A stretch of DNA of 64,000 nucleotides from Bos javanicus (Eukaryota; Chordata; Mammalia; Artiodactyla; Bovidae): the NCBI RefSeq assembly GCF_032452875.1, contig NC_083877.1, positions 48,409,724-48,473,723 on the forward strand, read 5' to 3'. Position numbers and translations under genes: made by a program. The notes under the pieces were generated by a model. That model was not told where the DNA came from and did no database searches. It saw only the letters and a list, made by a program, of their open reading frames with translations. Below are positions 23,976 to 33,560 of the stretch, in pieces (the stretch's first letter is position 1; each line of letters starts with the position of its first letter).

Positions 23976-24187
23976 TAGGGCTTCCCTGGAGGCTCAGATG
24001 TTACTCTGCTTGTGATGTAGTAGACCTGGGTTCAATCCCTGGGTTGGGAAGATCCCCTGGATAAGGGGGTATGGCTACCCACTCCAGTATGCTTGCCTGG
24101 AGAATTCCATGGACAGAGGGGCCTGGTGAGCTACTGTCCATGGGGTCACAAAGAGTTGGACATGACTGAATGACTAACACTAACAAC
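23976..24187 (+). mobile_element. Bov-tA SINE
   Basis: Complete head and body, 'agggcttccctggaggctca' to 'gactgaatgactaacac'. Confidence 0.92.
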
Positions 24188-24277
24188 AATGATAGCAACA
24201 TTTTGAGTGGCAAGCATTTTGGAAGGATTTAGAAGGATTGACTTATCTAACCCTCCTAATAACCTTCGTCTATACCT

Positions 24278-24500
24278 GGGTTTCCCTGGTGATTAGAGGG
24301 TAAAGCGTTCGCCTGCAATGCGGGAGATCCGGGTTCAATCCCTGAGTCGGGAAGATCCCCTGGAGAAGGAAATAGCAACCCACTCCAGAACTCTTCCCTG
24401 GAAAATCCCATGGACAGAGGAACCTGGAAGGCTGCAGTCCATGGGGTTGCAAAGAGTCGGACACGACTGAGTGACTTCACTTTCACTTTCACTTTCATAC
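24278..24500 (+). mobile_element. Bov-tA2-type SINE
   Basis: Starts 'tgggtttccctggtgatta', has a B-box-like GGGTTCAATCCC (about 24331-24342) and a tail of repeated CTTTCA units. Confidence 0.92.
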
Positions 24501-24524
24501 GTGTACCTGAAGAAATATCATCAT

Positions 24525-24700
24525 AAAAATGGTGAGTGACATCCTTGTCCACAGTGCTAGTATGTGGCAGAGTTGGATCTTGAATTCAGGTAATCAGAGG
24601 ATTCCACATCCATGGCAGGATGGATTAACTGGGTGGTCTTCAGCAAGTCACTTCCCTGCATTTTGGTTTCCTCTTGTACAAAATAGGAAGAGAGGTGGAG
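24525..24700 (+). repeat. Possible MIR remnants
   Basis: Fragments such as 'tggcagagttggatcttgaa' and 'cagcaagtcacttccctgc' with 'ttggtttcctcttgtacaaa' match pieces of MIR, in mixed order, so the call is tentative. Confidence 0.4.
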
Positions 24701-24797
24701 AGGATTATCCAGAGTGGGTGTTGCAGGCCTTCATCTTCCTTTTTACTTGCAAACATCTGGCAAGACTGGCTCTTCTCTTCCCCTCTAAGGGGACTTG

Positions 24798-24840
24798 AGA
24801 TTTACATTGTTCCTTCTCCAGGTTGGAACAATGTAAATCT
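24798..24840. repeat. Perfect inverted repeat at SINE 5' junction
   Basis: 16-base arms AGATTTACATTGTTCC (24798-24813) and GGAACAATGTAAATCT (24825-24840) around an 11-base loop TTCTCCAGGTT. The loop sequence recurs just after the neighbouring SINE (about 25079-25090), so the loop is one copy of the target duplication and the right arm is an inverted copy of the left flank. Confidence 0.85.
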
Positions 24841-24842
24841 AC

Positions 24843-25078
24843 AGGGCTTCCCTGGTGGCTCAGAGATTAAAGCGTCTGCCTGGAATGCGGGATACCCGGG
24901 TTTGATCTCTGACTTGGGTTCGATCCCTGGGTCGGGAAGATCCCCTGGAGAAGGAAATGACAACCCACTCCAGTACTCTTGCCTGGAGAATCCTATGGAG
25001 GGAAGAGCCTGGTAAGCTACAGTCCATGGGGTCCCAAAGAGTTGGACACTACTGAGTGACTTCGATTTCACTTTCACT
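24843..25078 (+). mobile_element. Bov-tA2-type SINE
   Basis: Head 'gggcttccctggtggctcag', a small internal duplication of the B-box region (two gatctctg/gatccctg copies at about 24901-24930), and a CTTTCA tail. Followed by 'ttctccaggttgaacaaag'. Confidence 0.92.
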
Positions 25079-25625
25079 TTTCTCCAGGTTGAACAAAGTT
25101 CAGTTCAGTTTAGTCGCTCAGTTGTGTCCGACTCTTTGCGACCCCATGAATTGCAGCATGCCAGGCCTCCCTGTCCATCACCAACTCCCGGACTTCACTC
25201 AAACTCACGTCCATCGAGTCCGTGATGCCATCCAGCCATCTCATCCTCTGTCGTCCCCTTCTCCTCCTGCCCACAATCCCTCCCAGCATCAGAGTCTTTT
25301 CCAGTGAATCAACTCTTCCCATGAGGTGGCCAAGTACTGGAGTTTCAGCTTCAGCATCATTTCTTCCAAAGAACGCCGAGGACCGATCTCTTTTAGAATG
25401 GACTGGTTGGATCTCCTTGCAGTCCAAGGGACTCTTGAGAGTCTTCTCCAACACCACAGTTCAGAAGCATCAATTCTTCGGCGCTCAGCCTTCTTCACAG
25501 TCCAACTCTCACATCCATACATGACCAGTGGAAAAACCATAGCCTTCACTAGACGGACCTTTGTTGGCAAAGTAATGTCTCTGCTTTTGAATATGCTATG
25601 TAGGTTGGTCTTCCAAGGAGTAAGC

Positions 25626-25842
25626 TTCCCTGGTAGCTCAGAGGTTAAAGCGTCTGCCTGGAATGCGGGATACCGGGGTTCGATCTCTGACTTGGGTTCG
25701 ATCCCTGGGTTGGGAAGATCCCCTGAAGAAGGAAATGGCAACCCACTCCAGTACTCCTGCCTGGAGAATCCCATGGAGGGAGGAGCCTGGTAAGCTACAG
25801 TCCATGGGGTCCCAAAGAGTTGGACACTACTGAGTAACTTTC
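25626..25842 (+). mobile_element. Bov-tA2-type SINE inside BovB
   Basis: Flanked by exact CTTCCAAGGAGTAAGC at 25610-25625 and 25843-25858. It shares the duplicated B-box region seen in the 24843-25078 copy, so the two are close relatives. Confidence 0.95.
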
Positions 25843-26412
25843 CTTCCAAGGAGTAAGCGTCTTTTAATTTCATGGCTGCAGTAACCATCTGCAGTGATTT
25901 TGGAGCCCTAAAAAATAATGTCTGACACTGTTTCCACTGTTTTCCCATCTATTTCCCATGAAGTGATGGGACCAGATGCTGTGATCTTCGTTTTCTGAAT
26001 GTTGAGCTTTAAGCCAACTTTTTCACTCTCCTCTTTCACTTTCATCTAGGGGCTTTTTAGTTTCTCTTCACTTTCTGCCATAAGGGTGGTGTCATCTGCA
26101 TATCTGAGGTTATTGATATTTCTCTCAGCAATCTTGATTCCAGTTTGTGCTTCTTCCAGCCCAGCATTTCTCATGATGTACTCTGTATATAAGTTAAATA
26201 AGCAGGGTGACAATATACAGCCTTGATGTACTCCTTTTCCTATTTGGAACCAGTCTGTTGTTCCATGTCGAGTTCTAACTGTTGCTTCCTGATCTGCATA
26301 TAGGTTTCTCAAGAGGCAGGTCAGGTGGTCTGGTATTCCCATCTCTTTCAGAATTTTCCACAGTCTATTGTGATCCACACAGTCAAAGGCTTTGGCATAG
26401 TCAATAAAGCAG

Positions 26413-26688
26413 AAGCAATGGCACTCCACTCCAGTACTCTTGCCTGGAAAATCCATGGACGGAGGAGCCTGGAAAGCTGCAGTCCATGGGGTCGCTAGGA
26501 GTCAGACACGACTGAGCGACTTCACTTTCACTTTTCACTTTCATGCACTGAAGAAGGAAATGGCAACCCACTCCAGTGTTATTGCCTGGAGAATCCCAGG
26601 GACGGGGGAGCCTGGTGGGCTGCCATCTATGGGGTCGCACAGAGTCAGACACAACTGAAGCGACTTAGCATAGCATAGCATAGCACAG
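26413..26688 (+). mobile_element. BOV-A2 SINE inside BovB
   Basis: Dimeric Bov-A element interrupting the BovB RT region. The tail is AGCAT units (about 26666-26686) instead of the usual AGC units. Confidence 0.92.
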
Positions 26689-27860
26689 ATGTTTTTCTGG
26701 AACTCTCTTGCTTTTTCCATGATCCACCGGATATTGGCAATTTGATCTTTGGTTCCTCTGCCTTTTCTAAAACCAGCTTGAACATCTGGAAGTTCACGGT
26801 TCATGTATTGCTGAAGCCTGGCTTGGAGAATTTTGAGCATTACTTTACTAGTGTGTGAGATGAGTGCAACTGTTTGGTAGTTTGAGCATTCTTTGGCATT
26901 GCCTGTCTTTGGGATCGGAATGAAAACTGACCTTTTCCAGTCCTGTGGCCACTGCTGAGTTTTCCAAATTTGCTGGCATATTGAGTGTAGCACTTTCACA
27001 GCATCATCTTTCAGGATTTGAAATAGCTCAACTGGAATTCCATCACCTCCACTAGCTTTGTTCATAGTGATGCTTTCTAAGGCCCAGTTGACTTCACATT
27101 CCAGGAAGTCTGGCTCTAGGTGAGTGATCACACCATCATGATTATCTTGTTCCAACAAAACAAGAGAAGACTCTACACATGGACATCACCAGATGGTCAA
27201 AACCAAAATCAGACTGATTATATTCTTTGCAGCCAAAGATGGAGAACCTCTATACACTCAGCAAAAACAAGAGCAGGAGCTGACTGTGGCTCAGATCAGG
27301 AACTCCTTATTGTCAAATTCAGACTTAAATTGAAGAAAGTAGGGAAAACCACTAGACCATTCAGGTATGACCTAAATCAAATCCCTTATGATTATACAGT
27401 GGAAGTGAGAAATAGATTTAAGGGACTAGATCTGATAGACAGAGTGCCTGATGAACTATGGACGGAGATTCGTGACATCGTACAGGGATCAAGACCATCC
27501 CCATGGAAAAGAAATGCATAAAAGCAAAATGGCTGTCTGGGGAGGCCTTACAAATAGCTGTGAAGAGAAGAGAAGCGAAAAGCAAAGGAGAAAAGGAAAG
27601 ATGTAAGCATCTGAATGCAGAGTTCCAAAGAATAGCAAGAAGAGATAAGAAAGCCTTCCTCAGCGATCAATGCAAAGAAATAGAGGAAAACAACAGAATG
27701 GGAAAGACTAGAGATCTGTACAAGAAAATTAGAGATACCAAGGGAACATTTCACGCAAAGATGGGCTCGATAAAGGACAGACATAGTATGGACCTAACAG
27801 AAGCAGAAGATATTAAGAAGAGGTGGCAATAACTGTACAAAAAATAAAGGTTGAACAAAG

Positions 27861-28520
27861 GGGTCTTCTCAATCTGGACTTTTCTAGTTGGGGTGGCTCT
27901 GACTATAAATCTACAAACCTTGCAGCAGGATAGGGGAGCCCCTCCCATGCCCAAGAGCTGCTACATTTTCTTTTGAATTTCTTCTATTTTGTGCATCATG
28001 TCCAGCTTCAGTTTCTTGAGGCTTTGTTGAAAGAAAGGAAACTTGTTGCCTGGGCACTTGGTTTTAATTTTCTGTCTTCTTTTTCTTAGGCATGTTGTAG
28101 AAAGCTCCCCTTGCCCAAGGAAAATCTATATATTTCCATAATTTTCCTTGTCTTTCTCTCTAAGAAACGCAAAGAAAATAAGTGTCAACAAAATTTTTGC
28201 ATATATAAATTTTAACAGCCCATACATGTCAACTAATCCTTTACCCAAGAAAGAAAGGCTTATTTCAAGTGATTGAAAGTTGAAACACTTAGGTTTTCAT
28301 TCATGTTGTGTAATGGAATCACTGTGTGGACATTCTACCTTATGATTAAGACCATTTCTCAAATCCACTAAGTCTAATGTGTGCCTACTGTGTGCAAGGG
28401 TAAACCCCTGTTTTCTAGGAATGGATCTTCCACCAGAGAGGGTAAGGCAGATGTTCAACCAACCACAGCACAAGGTGAACCAGGTGCCTTAAGAGGGGTG
28501 CAAAATACTAAGACAGCTCA
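27861..28520. other. Unique stretch, no feature seen
   Basis: No gene or repeat recognised. Confidence 0.45.
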
Positions 28521-28523
28521 AAT

Positions 28524-28795
28524 ACTGCTACTGCTAAGTCACTTCAGTCGTGTCCGACTCTGTGCGACCCCATAGACGGCAGCCCACCAGGCTCCCCCGT
28601 CCTTGGGATTCTCCAGGCAAGAACACTGGAGTGGGTTGCCATTTCCTTCTCCAGTGCATGAAAGTGAAAAGTGAAAGTGAAGTTGCTTAGTCGTGTCCGA
28701 CTCTTAGCAACCCCATGGACTGCAGCCCACTAGGCTCCTCCATCCATGGGATTTTCCAGGCAAGAGTACTGGAGTGGGGTGCCATTGCCTTCTGT
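28524..28795 (-). mobile_element. BOV-A2 SINE
   Basis: Reverse-oriented dimeric element from 'gctactgctaagtcacttc' to 'ggtgccattgccttct'. Confidence 0.93.
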
Positions 28796-28973
28796 GACTC
28801 CAATATATAGTTTGTAATAAATAAAAATTGTATAGAAGAGTCCCCTCATGGACAAAGGCATGGCAATCCACTCTGGAATGGACATTTTGGCTAACCCAAT
28901 AGAACAGACCTTTAAAGAAATGTAGGGATTCAGTTAACAGAGAAGGCAGAAAGGACATTTCAGGAGAAGTTGT

Positions 28974-29168
28974 TTTGTTGCTGTTGTTTACTCTCTAAGT
29001 CATGCCTGACTCTTTGTGACCCACCAGGTTCCTCTCTCCATGGAATTTCCCAGGCAAGAATACCGTAGTGGGTTGCCATTTCCTTTTCCAAGGGATCTTC
29101 CAGACCAAGGGATTGAACCTGTGTCTCCTTCATTGGCAGGCAGTTTCTTTACCACTGAGCCACCAGGG
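28974..29168 (-). mobile_element. Bov-tA SINE, internally shortened
   Basis: Reverse-oriented Bov-A body with a deletion after 'ctctttgtgaccc', then the tRNA head to 'gagccaccaggg'. This is the last young retrotransposon before the RORA promoter. Confidence 0.88.
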
Positions 29169-31980
29169 TAGAGGCAGAAGCAAATGTCTCTGCGTGTATC
29201 CTGCACCACAAGTAGGAGGAGAGGGAAGTGGCGCGTGGCCTTCCATATGGATTGCAGGAAGTATGTAAGGATGCCAGGCAGTTTGGCAGACTCCTGGCAC
29301 CAGTATCCTGCTCCTAGTCCTCCACCCAAGTGAGACAGCATTCATCAGTCACAGCCCACATCTTTTCAACTGACCTCAGGAGTGCCTCATGAGATGAGAT
29401 CAATTTGCCATCCCTGGTGCAGGGATAAGTGAGGTAGAGCCTTGAATACCTTGTTGACTAGTTAGTGGTTAATTGGATAGGCAATAGGGAGCCATTAAAG
29501 TCTTGTAAGCAGGGGAGTGACATGGTGGGAAATGAGAGCTGTAGTTCAGGATAATGAACTTGGCAATGCTTTCTGGGATGGATTAGAATAGTTATAAGAA
29601 CGAAGGCCAACTATTTGGAAGATATAGTTTAGGTGAGTGATAATGTCTGGAACTGGAGTGATATGGTAGCCAAAGATAGGAAGGGCAGATATCACAGAGT
29701 TAGAATTGAAAGCACCTGGCAAGTCTAATAGGCTGTGGAAAGTGAAGGGCAGAAGTGAGAGAGGGGAGTCATAGCCAACTCTCCAGGTTCCCGGTAATGA
29801 CCTTGGAATAAGAAAAACATGGAGTCATCATGGTAGGGGGAGCCTGTGATTAAAAAGGAGGTAGGGGAGTTCTGGTGAGTTTGGTGAGGGCAAGAGAAGT
29901 CTGCAAAGAATGGTTTTTAGGCTTCTCTCTTCTACAAAGCACAGATTTTTCTAAGCCATTGTCTCAACTCAGTAGTGCAAAGTAAAATAACCATTTTTAA
30001 GCAAACAGTACTGCCCTTTCTCAATGAACAGAGTTTAAGGAAGGCTGCCATCTTTCCAAATATTTGGAAAATTGTAAAGCCTTACTTAGTAATCAGGGAA
30101 GGGACATGAGGGAAGGAAAGAAATATAATCTTAATCACTGCTTCCCCAAGTGATTTACACCTTAGCAACAATGATTGACAGTCAAGGAATGTATCTAACT
30201 CACTTTTATTTTTCCCTTGAGGAAAGCACTTGCGTTCCCAATTGTTTTAAATTGCAGAAGCAGTAATTGTTTTAGGAAGGCAGGAGAAGCGGCTTTTGGG
30301 AGCTGCAATTTACCGCTGAGGGGAATATGGACTCTATCTCTAACTAAGATCACTAAGGCCATATTCAGGACAGTTTTTCCTGGGTAAACAAATACCAGTT
30401 TAGTCAAAGGAGAATAACAAAGGAACCAATTAAAGGCCCAAGGGAATAAATTTCACCCAAAATGTTAATAAGCTGCTACTGGTAGCTAAAATGAGCCATA
30501 GATGTTTTTTAAGCTGCTTGCATCCCAAATAGAATCATTAGTGAAATGTAATAGGAAAAGTTTGTTTTTCTCTCAAATATTTGAAAATATTTGGGGCCAT
30601 GGATGTGTTTTGACATACTTACTGTCCCAGAGGAACTTGTTCATTACACTACGCACTTTGATATATATATTTGATATATTTACTTAGAAAAGTCAAATGT
30701 GACAAGCTGGGTCAGGTGCATCAAGAACTTTATTAACAGGCTAACACTAACCTGTTACAAAAGGTGTGAACGCTGCTCTGGAAATCTGTGCTTTGATGTA
30801 TGGGGAAACCCACACATCTGATTTGGGGGGCAGGGAGGAGACGATCATGGCATTGTTTGTAGGTGCCAACAGACAGCCAAAAGCCAGGGTTCCTTGCAGA
30901 GACTGGATTAAGGTATCAAAACTGTTCACATCTCATTTACATCACTCCGAAGAGTGGACCACAGGTTTTGCTGATTAACACATAGACCATGGCAAATAGC
31001 ATTGTGTATCTGAAATCAGACCAAGATCAGTAACAGTAACACAAACCATGTGTGAAGTTGGGCATATGGCGGTTCCTCTTAGGCTATTATCTAACTAGGT
31101 TTTTTTTCCTCTTATTTCTGAAAAGTCTTTTTTTCCAAACCAGGAAGTTAGCAAAAAGCAAAATGTTCCCTGATTCCCTCCCCACCCCACCCCCTAAATA
31201 CACATATTTATGTCACCTTCTGGTATATAACAATATTTTTTGTTGTCAAAATTTGTAAATCTTCTGAAAGAAAGGTGGGGGTATGTGTTAAAAATGTACT
31301 GATTTCATCATTGTCTCCGCAGGCAATAGGAAATGGTGGATTGAGTATTGAGACAAGAAAATCAAGCTACTACCACCTGAATATTTTCCACTCATCCAAT
31401 TTGTACTGTTCCTTCATACTGGAGTTTGGGATCAAAGTAACACTGCTGCAGTTCTTTGCCACCCTTGGATTTCATTCAGCACCTACTATGTGCTGGGGAG
31501 TTTCAGTGAAAGCTGGGCGTGCAGAATGATGCCTACAATGATGTGACTTATTAAAAGCTGTTAATTATCTGAATTTTATCATCCAGATGTTATTAACGCC
31601 TCTCTAGTATATCTTTTATGGATGAGACTGTACATTTAATAGCAGTAGTACCATGGGAATTGACAATTAGCAGCTACGCATGAACTAGATGCAGTGTGGC
31701 ATATTTCATCCAGCTTAGATAGTCATCGACCAAACAGGCCAAAGTTTTCTCCAGTAGAAACTGCCCTGCCAAGTGGTTTCTGGACCCTTCTCGGAGAAAA
31801 CTGCGAAGGAGCTGAAAGGGACCTCTTCCAACCACACCAGAAATTGGCTCTCCGTGGCAATGCTAAACTCACACAGTTACATCAAAGCGATACGGGAAAC
31901 CCACTGGACGTCCCATCCCAAAGTAAGAAGTGCCACACCCTCAGTTCCCCCAGCGCAGGTCGAAGTCCTTTTTAGCATCT
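29169..31980. other. Unique 5' flank of RORA, old-repeat traces only
   Basis: No gene recognised. About 29430-29560 ('gggagccattaaagtcttgt', 'caggggagtgacatgg') resembles a widespread ancient mammalian repeat whose family I cannot name. About 31470-31500 ('cattcagcacctactatgtg') looks like an L2 tip. Confidence 0.5.
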
Positions 31981-32454
31981 CCTCAGTCCTGGGCTGGGCT
32001 GGCGGGGAGCTACCTGCGGGTCCCCAACGTGGATAATCGGATTTGTCTCTTCCCAGGCTGGCTGCTGATGGGGACGAGTTCTGCTCCCGAGAGAGTCCCA
32101 GAAGTAGGTACAGAATCAATCTCACGAATCTTAATTGCTGTCCCTGGGCCGAGGGAAGGGGAGGATTGGGGCACGGGAGGCTCTCCCTTCCTCCTCCACT
32201 CTTTTCCCCACCTCCCAAAATTGGCAGCCAGTCCGCGGCTCTCGGTCTGGGGTCTGGAGGGTGGGGAATGTGGGTGTGGGGGCCGGCTGGAGAAGCTCTC
32301 GCTAGCGCTGCCTGTGGCCAGACCCGCCTCCCATCCCCTCTCGGGCGCACACTCACGTCCACCCAGACACACTCCGCGCGCTCCCTTGCGCTCTCGCTCG
32401 CCCGCCCGCCGCCGCCTGCTCTCTCCCTTTTGCTCTCCCCGGTCTCCTTCTCCC

Positions 32455-32472
32455 TTTTTTTTTTTTTTTTTT
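32455..32472 (+). repeat. 18-base poly-T tract at the promoter
   Basis: Uninterrupted T run directly followed by GGTACCATAG, the presumed start region of the RORalpha1 message. It could be a nucleosome-excluding element; that role is inference. Confidence 0.7.
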
Positions 32473-32557
32473 GGTACCATAGAGTTGCTCTGAAAACAGA
32501 AGATAGAGGGAGTCTCGGAGCTCGCCATCTCCAGCGATCTCTACATTGGGAAAAAAC
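32473..32557 (+). other. RORA: RORA 5' UTR (RORalpha1 first exon)
   Basis: From memory of the human RORalpha1 transcript, the stretch starting GGTACCATAGAGTTGCTC is its leader. It contains no ATG before the start codon at 32558. The exact transcription start site cannot be read from sequence and may lie further upstream. Confidence 0.7.
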
Positions 32558-32723
32558 ATGGAGTCAGCTCCGGCAGCCCCCGACCCCGCCGCCAGCGAGC
32601 CGGGCAGCAGCGGCTCGGACGCGGCCGCCGGCTCCAGGGAGACCCCGCTGAACCAGGAATCCGCCCGCAAGAGCGAGCCGCCCGCCCCGGTGCGCAGACA
32701 GAGCTATTCCAGCACCAGCAGAG
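32558..32723 (+). CDS. RORA: RORA exon 1 coding part, RORalpha1 isoform N-terminus
   Basis: RORA (NR1F1) is a nuclear receptor transcription factor that binds ROR response elements as a monomer and acts in circadian control, cerebellar development, lipid metabolism and lymphoid cells. This exon gives 55 codons plus one base, starting MESAPAAPDPAASEPG and ending RRQSYSSTSR, which I recognise as the RORalpha1-specific N-terminal A/B region. The start is set by a strong context (A at -3, G at +4) and by the match to the known isoform; an upstream in-frame TTG at 32546 is not used. The exon stops in codon 56 at GAG|GTAGGA, a good donor giving a phase-1 intron. The segment is Ala/Ser/Pro/Gly-rich and probably disordered. 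No zinc finger or ligand-binding part is in this window; those exons lie downstream. Residue 20 is Ser (TCG); I remember Ala in human. Confidence 0.95.
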
Positions 32724-33560
32724 GTAGGAGGCTGTGAGAGGGGCTGAGGAGGGGGCGGCGGGAGCCCCGGCGCGGAGCGGGGGGCGGCCGGGAGCGGGCG
32801 CCCGGGGCGCGGGGTCGGGGGCCGCGCGCTAGCTGGCCGCGGCGCCTGGAGCTCGGAGCAACCCCTTCCCCTCCCCCCTCCGCCCCCCAGAAATGTTGCA
32901 AACTTTTGCAGCCCGTTCTCGGGTTGCGGGAGGAGAGGGGGGCGGGGGAGGCGGCAGGAGGGTTGACAGCCGGCGGGCTCACCCCCCTGGCTTTGATTTT
33001 TTTCTGCAAAGAGAGGAAGAAAGCCGCGTTGCTCAAATTAAATACTCTCCCCCAAAATACGGAGGACCGGAGAGTGGGGGCCCGGGAAAGAAACTTTTAA
33101 AGCGGCAGTGTCCTTTTAAGAGGGGGGAAAAAAATCCTTTTGATGGCCATCCTCCTCCTCTTTTACCTTTTCTCCTCCTGACAGTGTCGGCCCGGGCAGC
33201 CTGAGACATGGTGGGTTTTCGGCCCCCCGCAGAGGTGAAAGGGGTGTTAGAAGTGAGAGATCAGGGCAGCCCCCCCTCCCCCGGGGTGGAAAGGGAGCGC
33301 TTCTGGACTTGGGGCGGGGGAGCGACGTGGTTACCTTCCCTGGAGCACAGCCGTGGATTTGGGATTTGGAAATAGGGCTGGGGGAAGCGGGGTGCTGGCG
33401 CGTGAGGTGCTCGCCAAGTTGTCTGGCGGGCGCCGCGAGGGGAGGTGCGCAAGTTTGCAGACCCGGGGTTCGCAGCCCGGCGCCCAGGCTGGCGGGGGGC
33501 GTGTGCGCGTCAGCGCGCCCGGGGCGGCGGCGGCGGTCCTGTGGGGCGCTCCACGCGCAT

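Larger units (their letters stand above)
25099..27847 (-). mobile_element. BovB LINE with 5' inversion, 13-bp target duplication
   Basis: Exact copies of AGGTTGAACAAAG flank it at 25086-25098 and 27848-27860. The 3' part (25099 to about 27150) is on the minus strand and carries the RT domain, with the YADD catalytic box at 26091-26102 and the RTE C-terminal block. The 5' part (about 27151-27847) is inverted onto the plus strand and encodes the end of the endonuclease and the linker before RT, finishing at MDLTEAEDIKKRWQ and then a stop. Two later SINEs sit inside. Stops and frameshifts in both parts rule out a functional product. Confidence 0.95.
31990..33560. promoter_or_regulatory. RORA: CpG island, RORA (RORalpha1) promoter
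   Basis: Base composition changes abruptly from AT-rich to GC- and CpG-rich around 32.0 kb, is densest at about 32.28-32.86 kb, and decays after about 33.56 kb. The only protein-coding exon in the window lies inside it. No TATA box is evident at a sensible distance from the 5' UTR. The many long frames on both strands here reflect scarcity of stop codons, not genes. Confidence 0.88.

Noticed and set aside
25289..27832. Open frames resembling a reverse transcriptase gene
   Set aside because: They are pieces of one BovB, broken by stops, an inversion and two SINE insertions.
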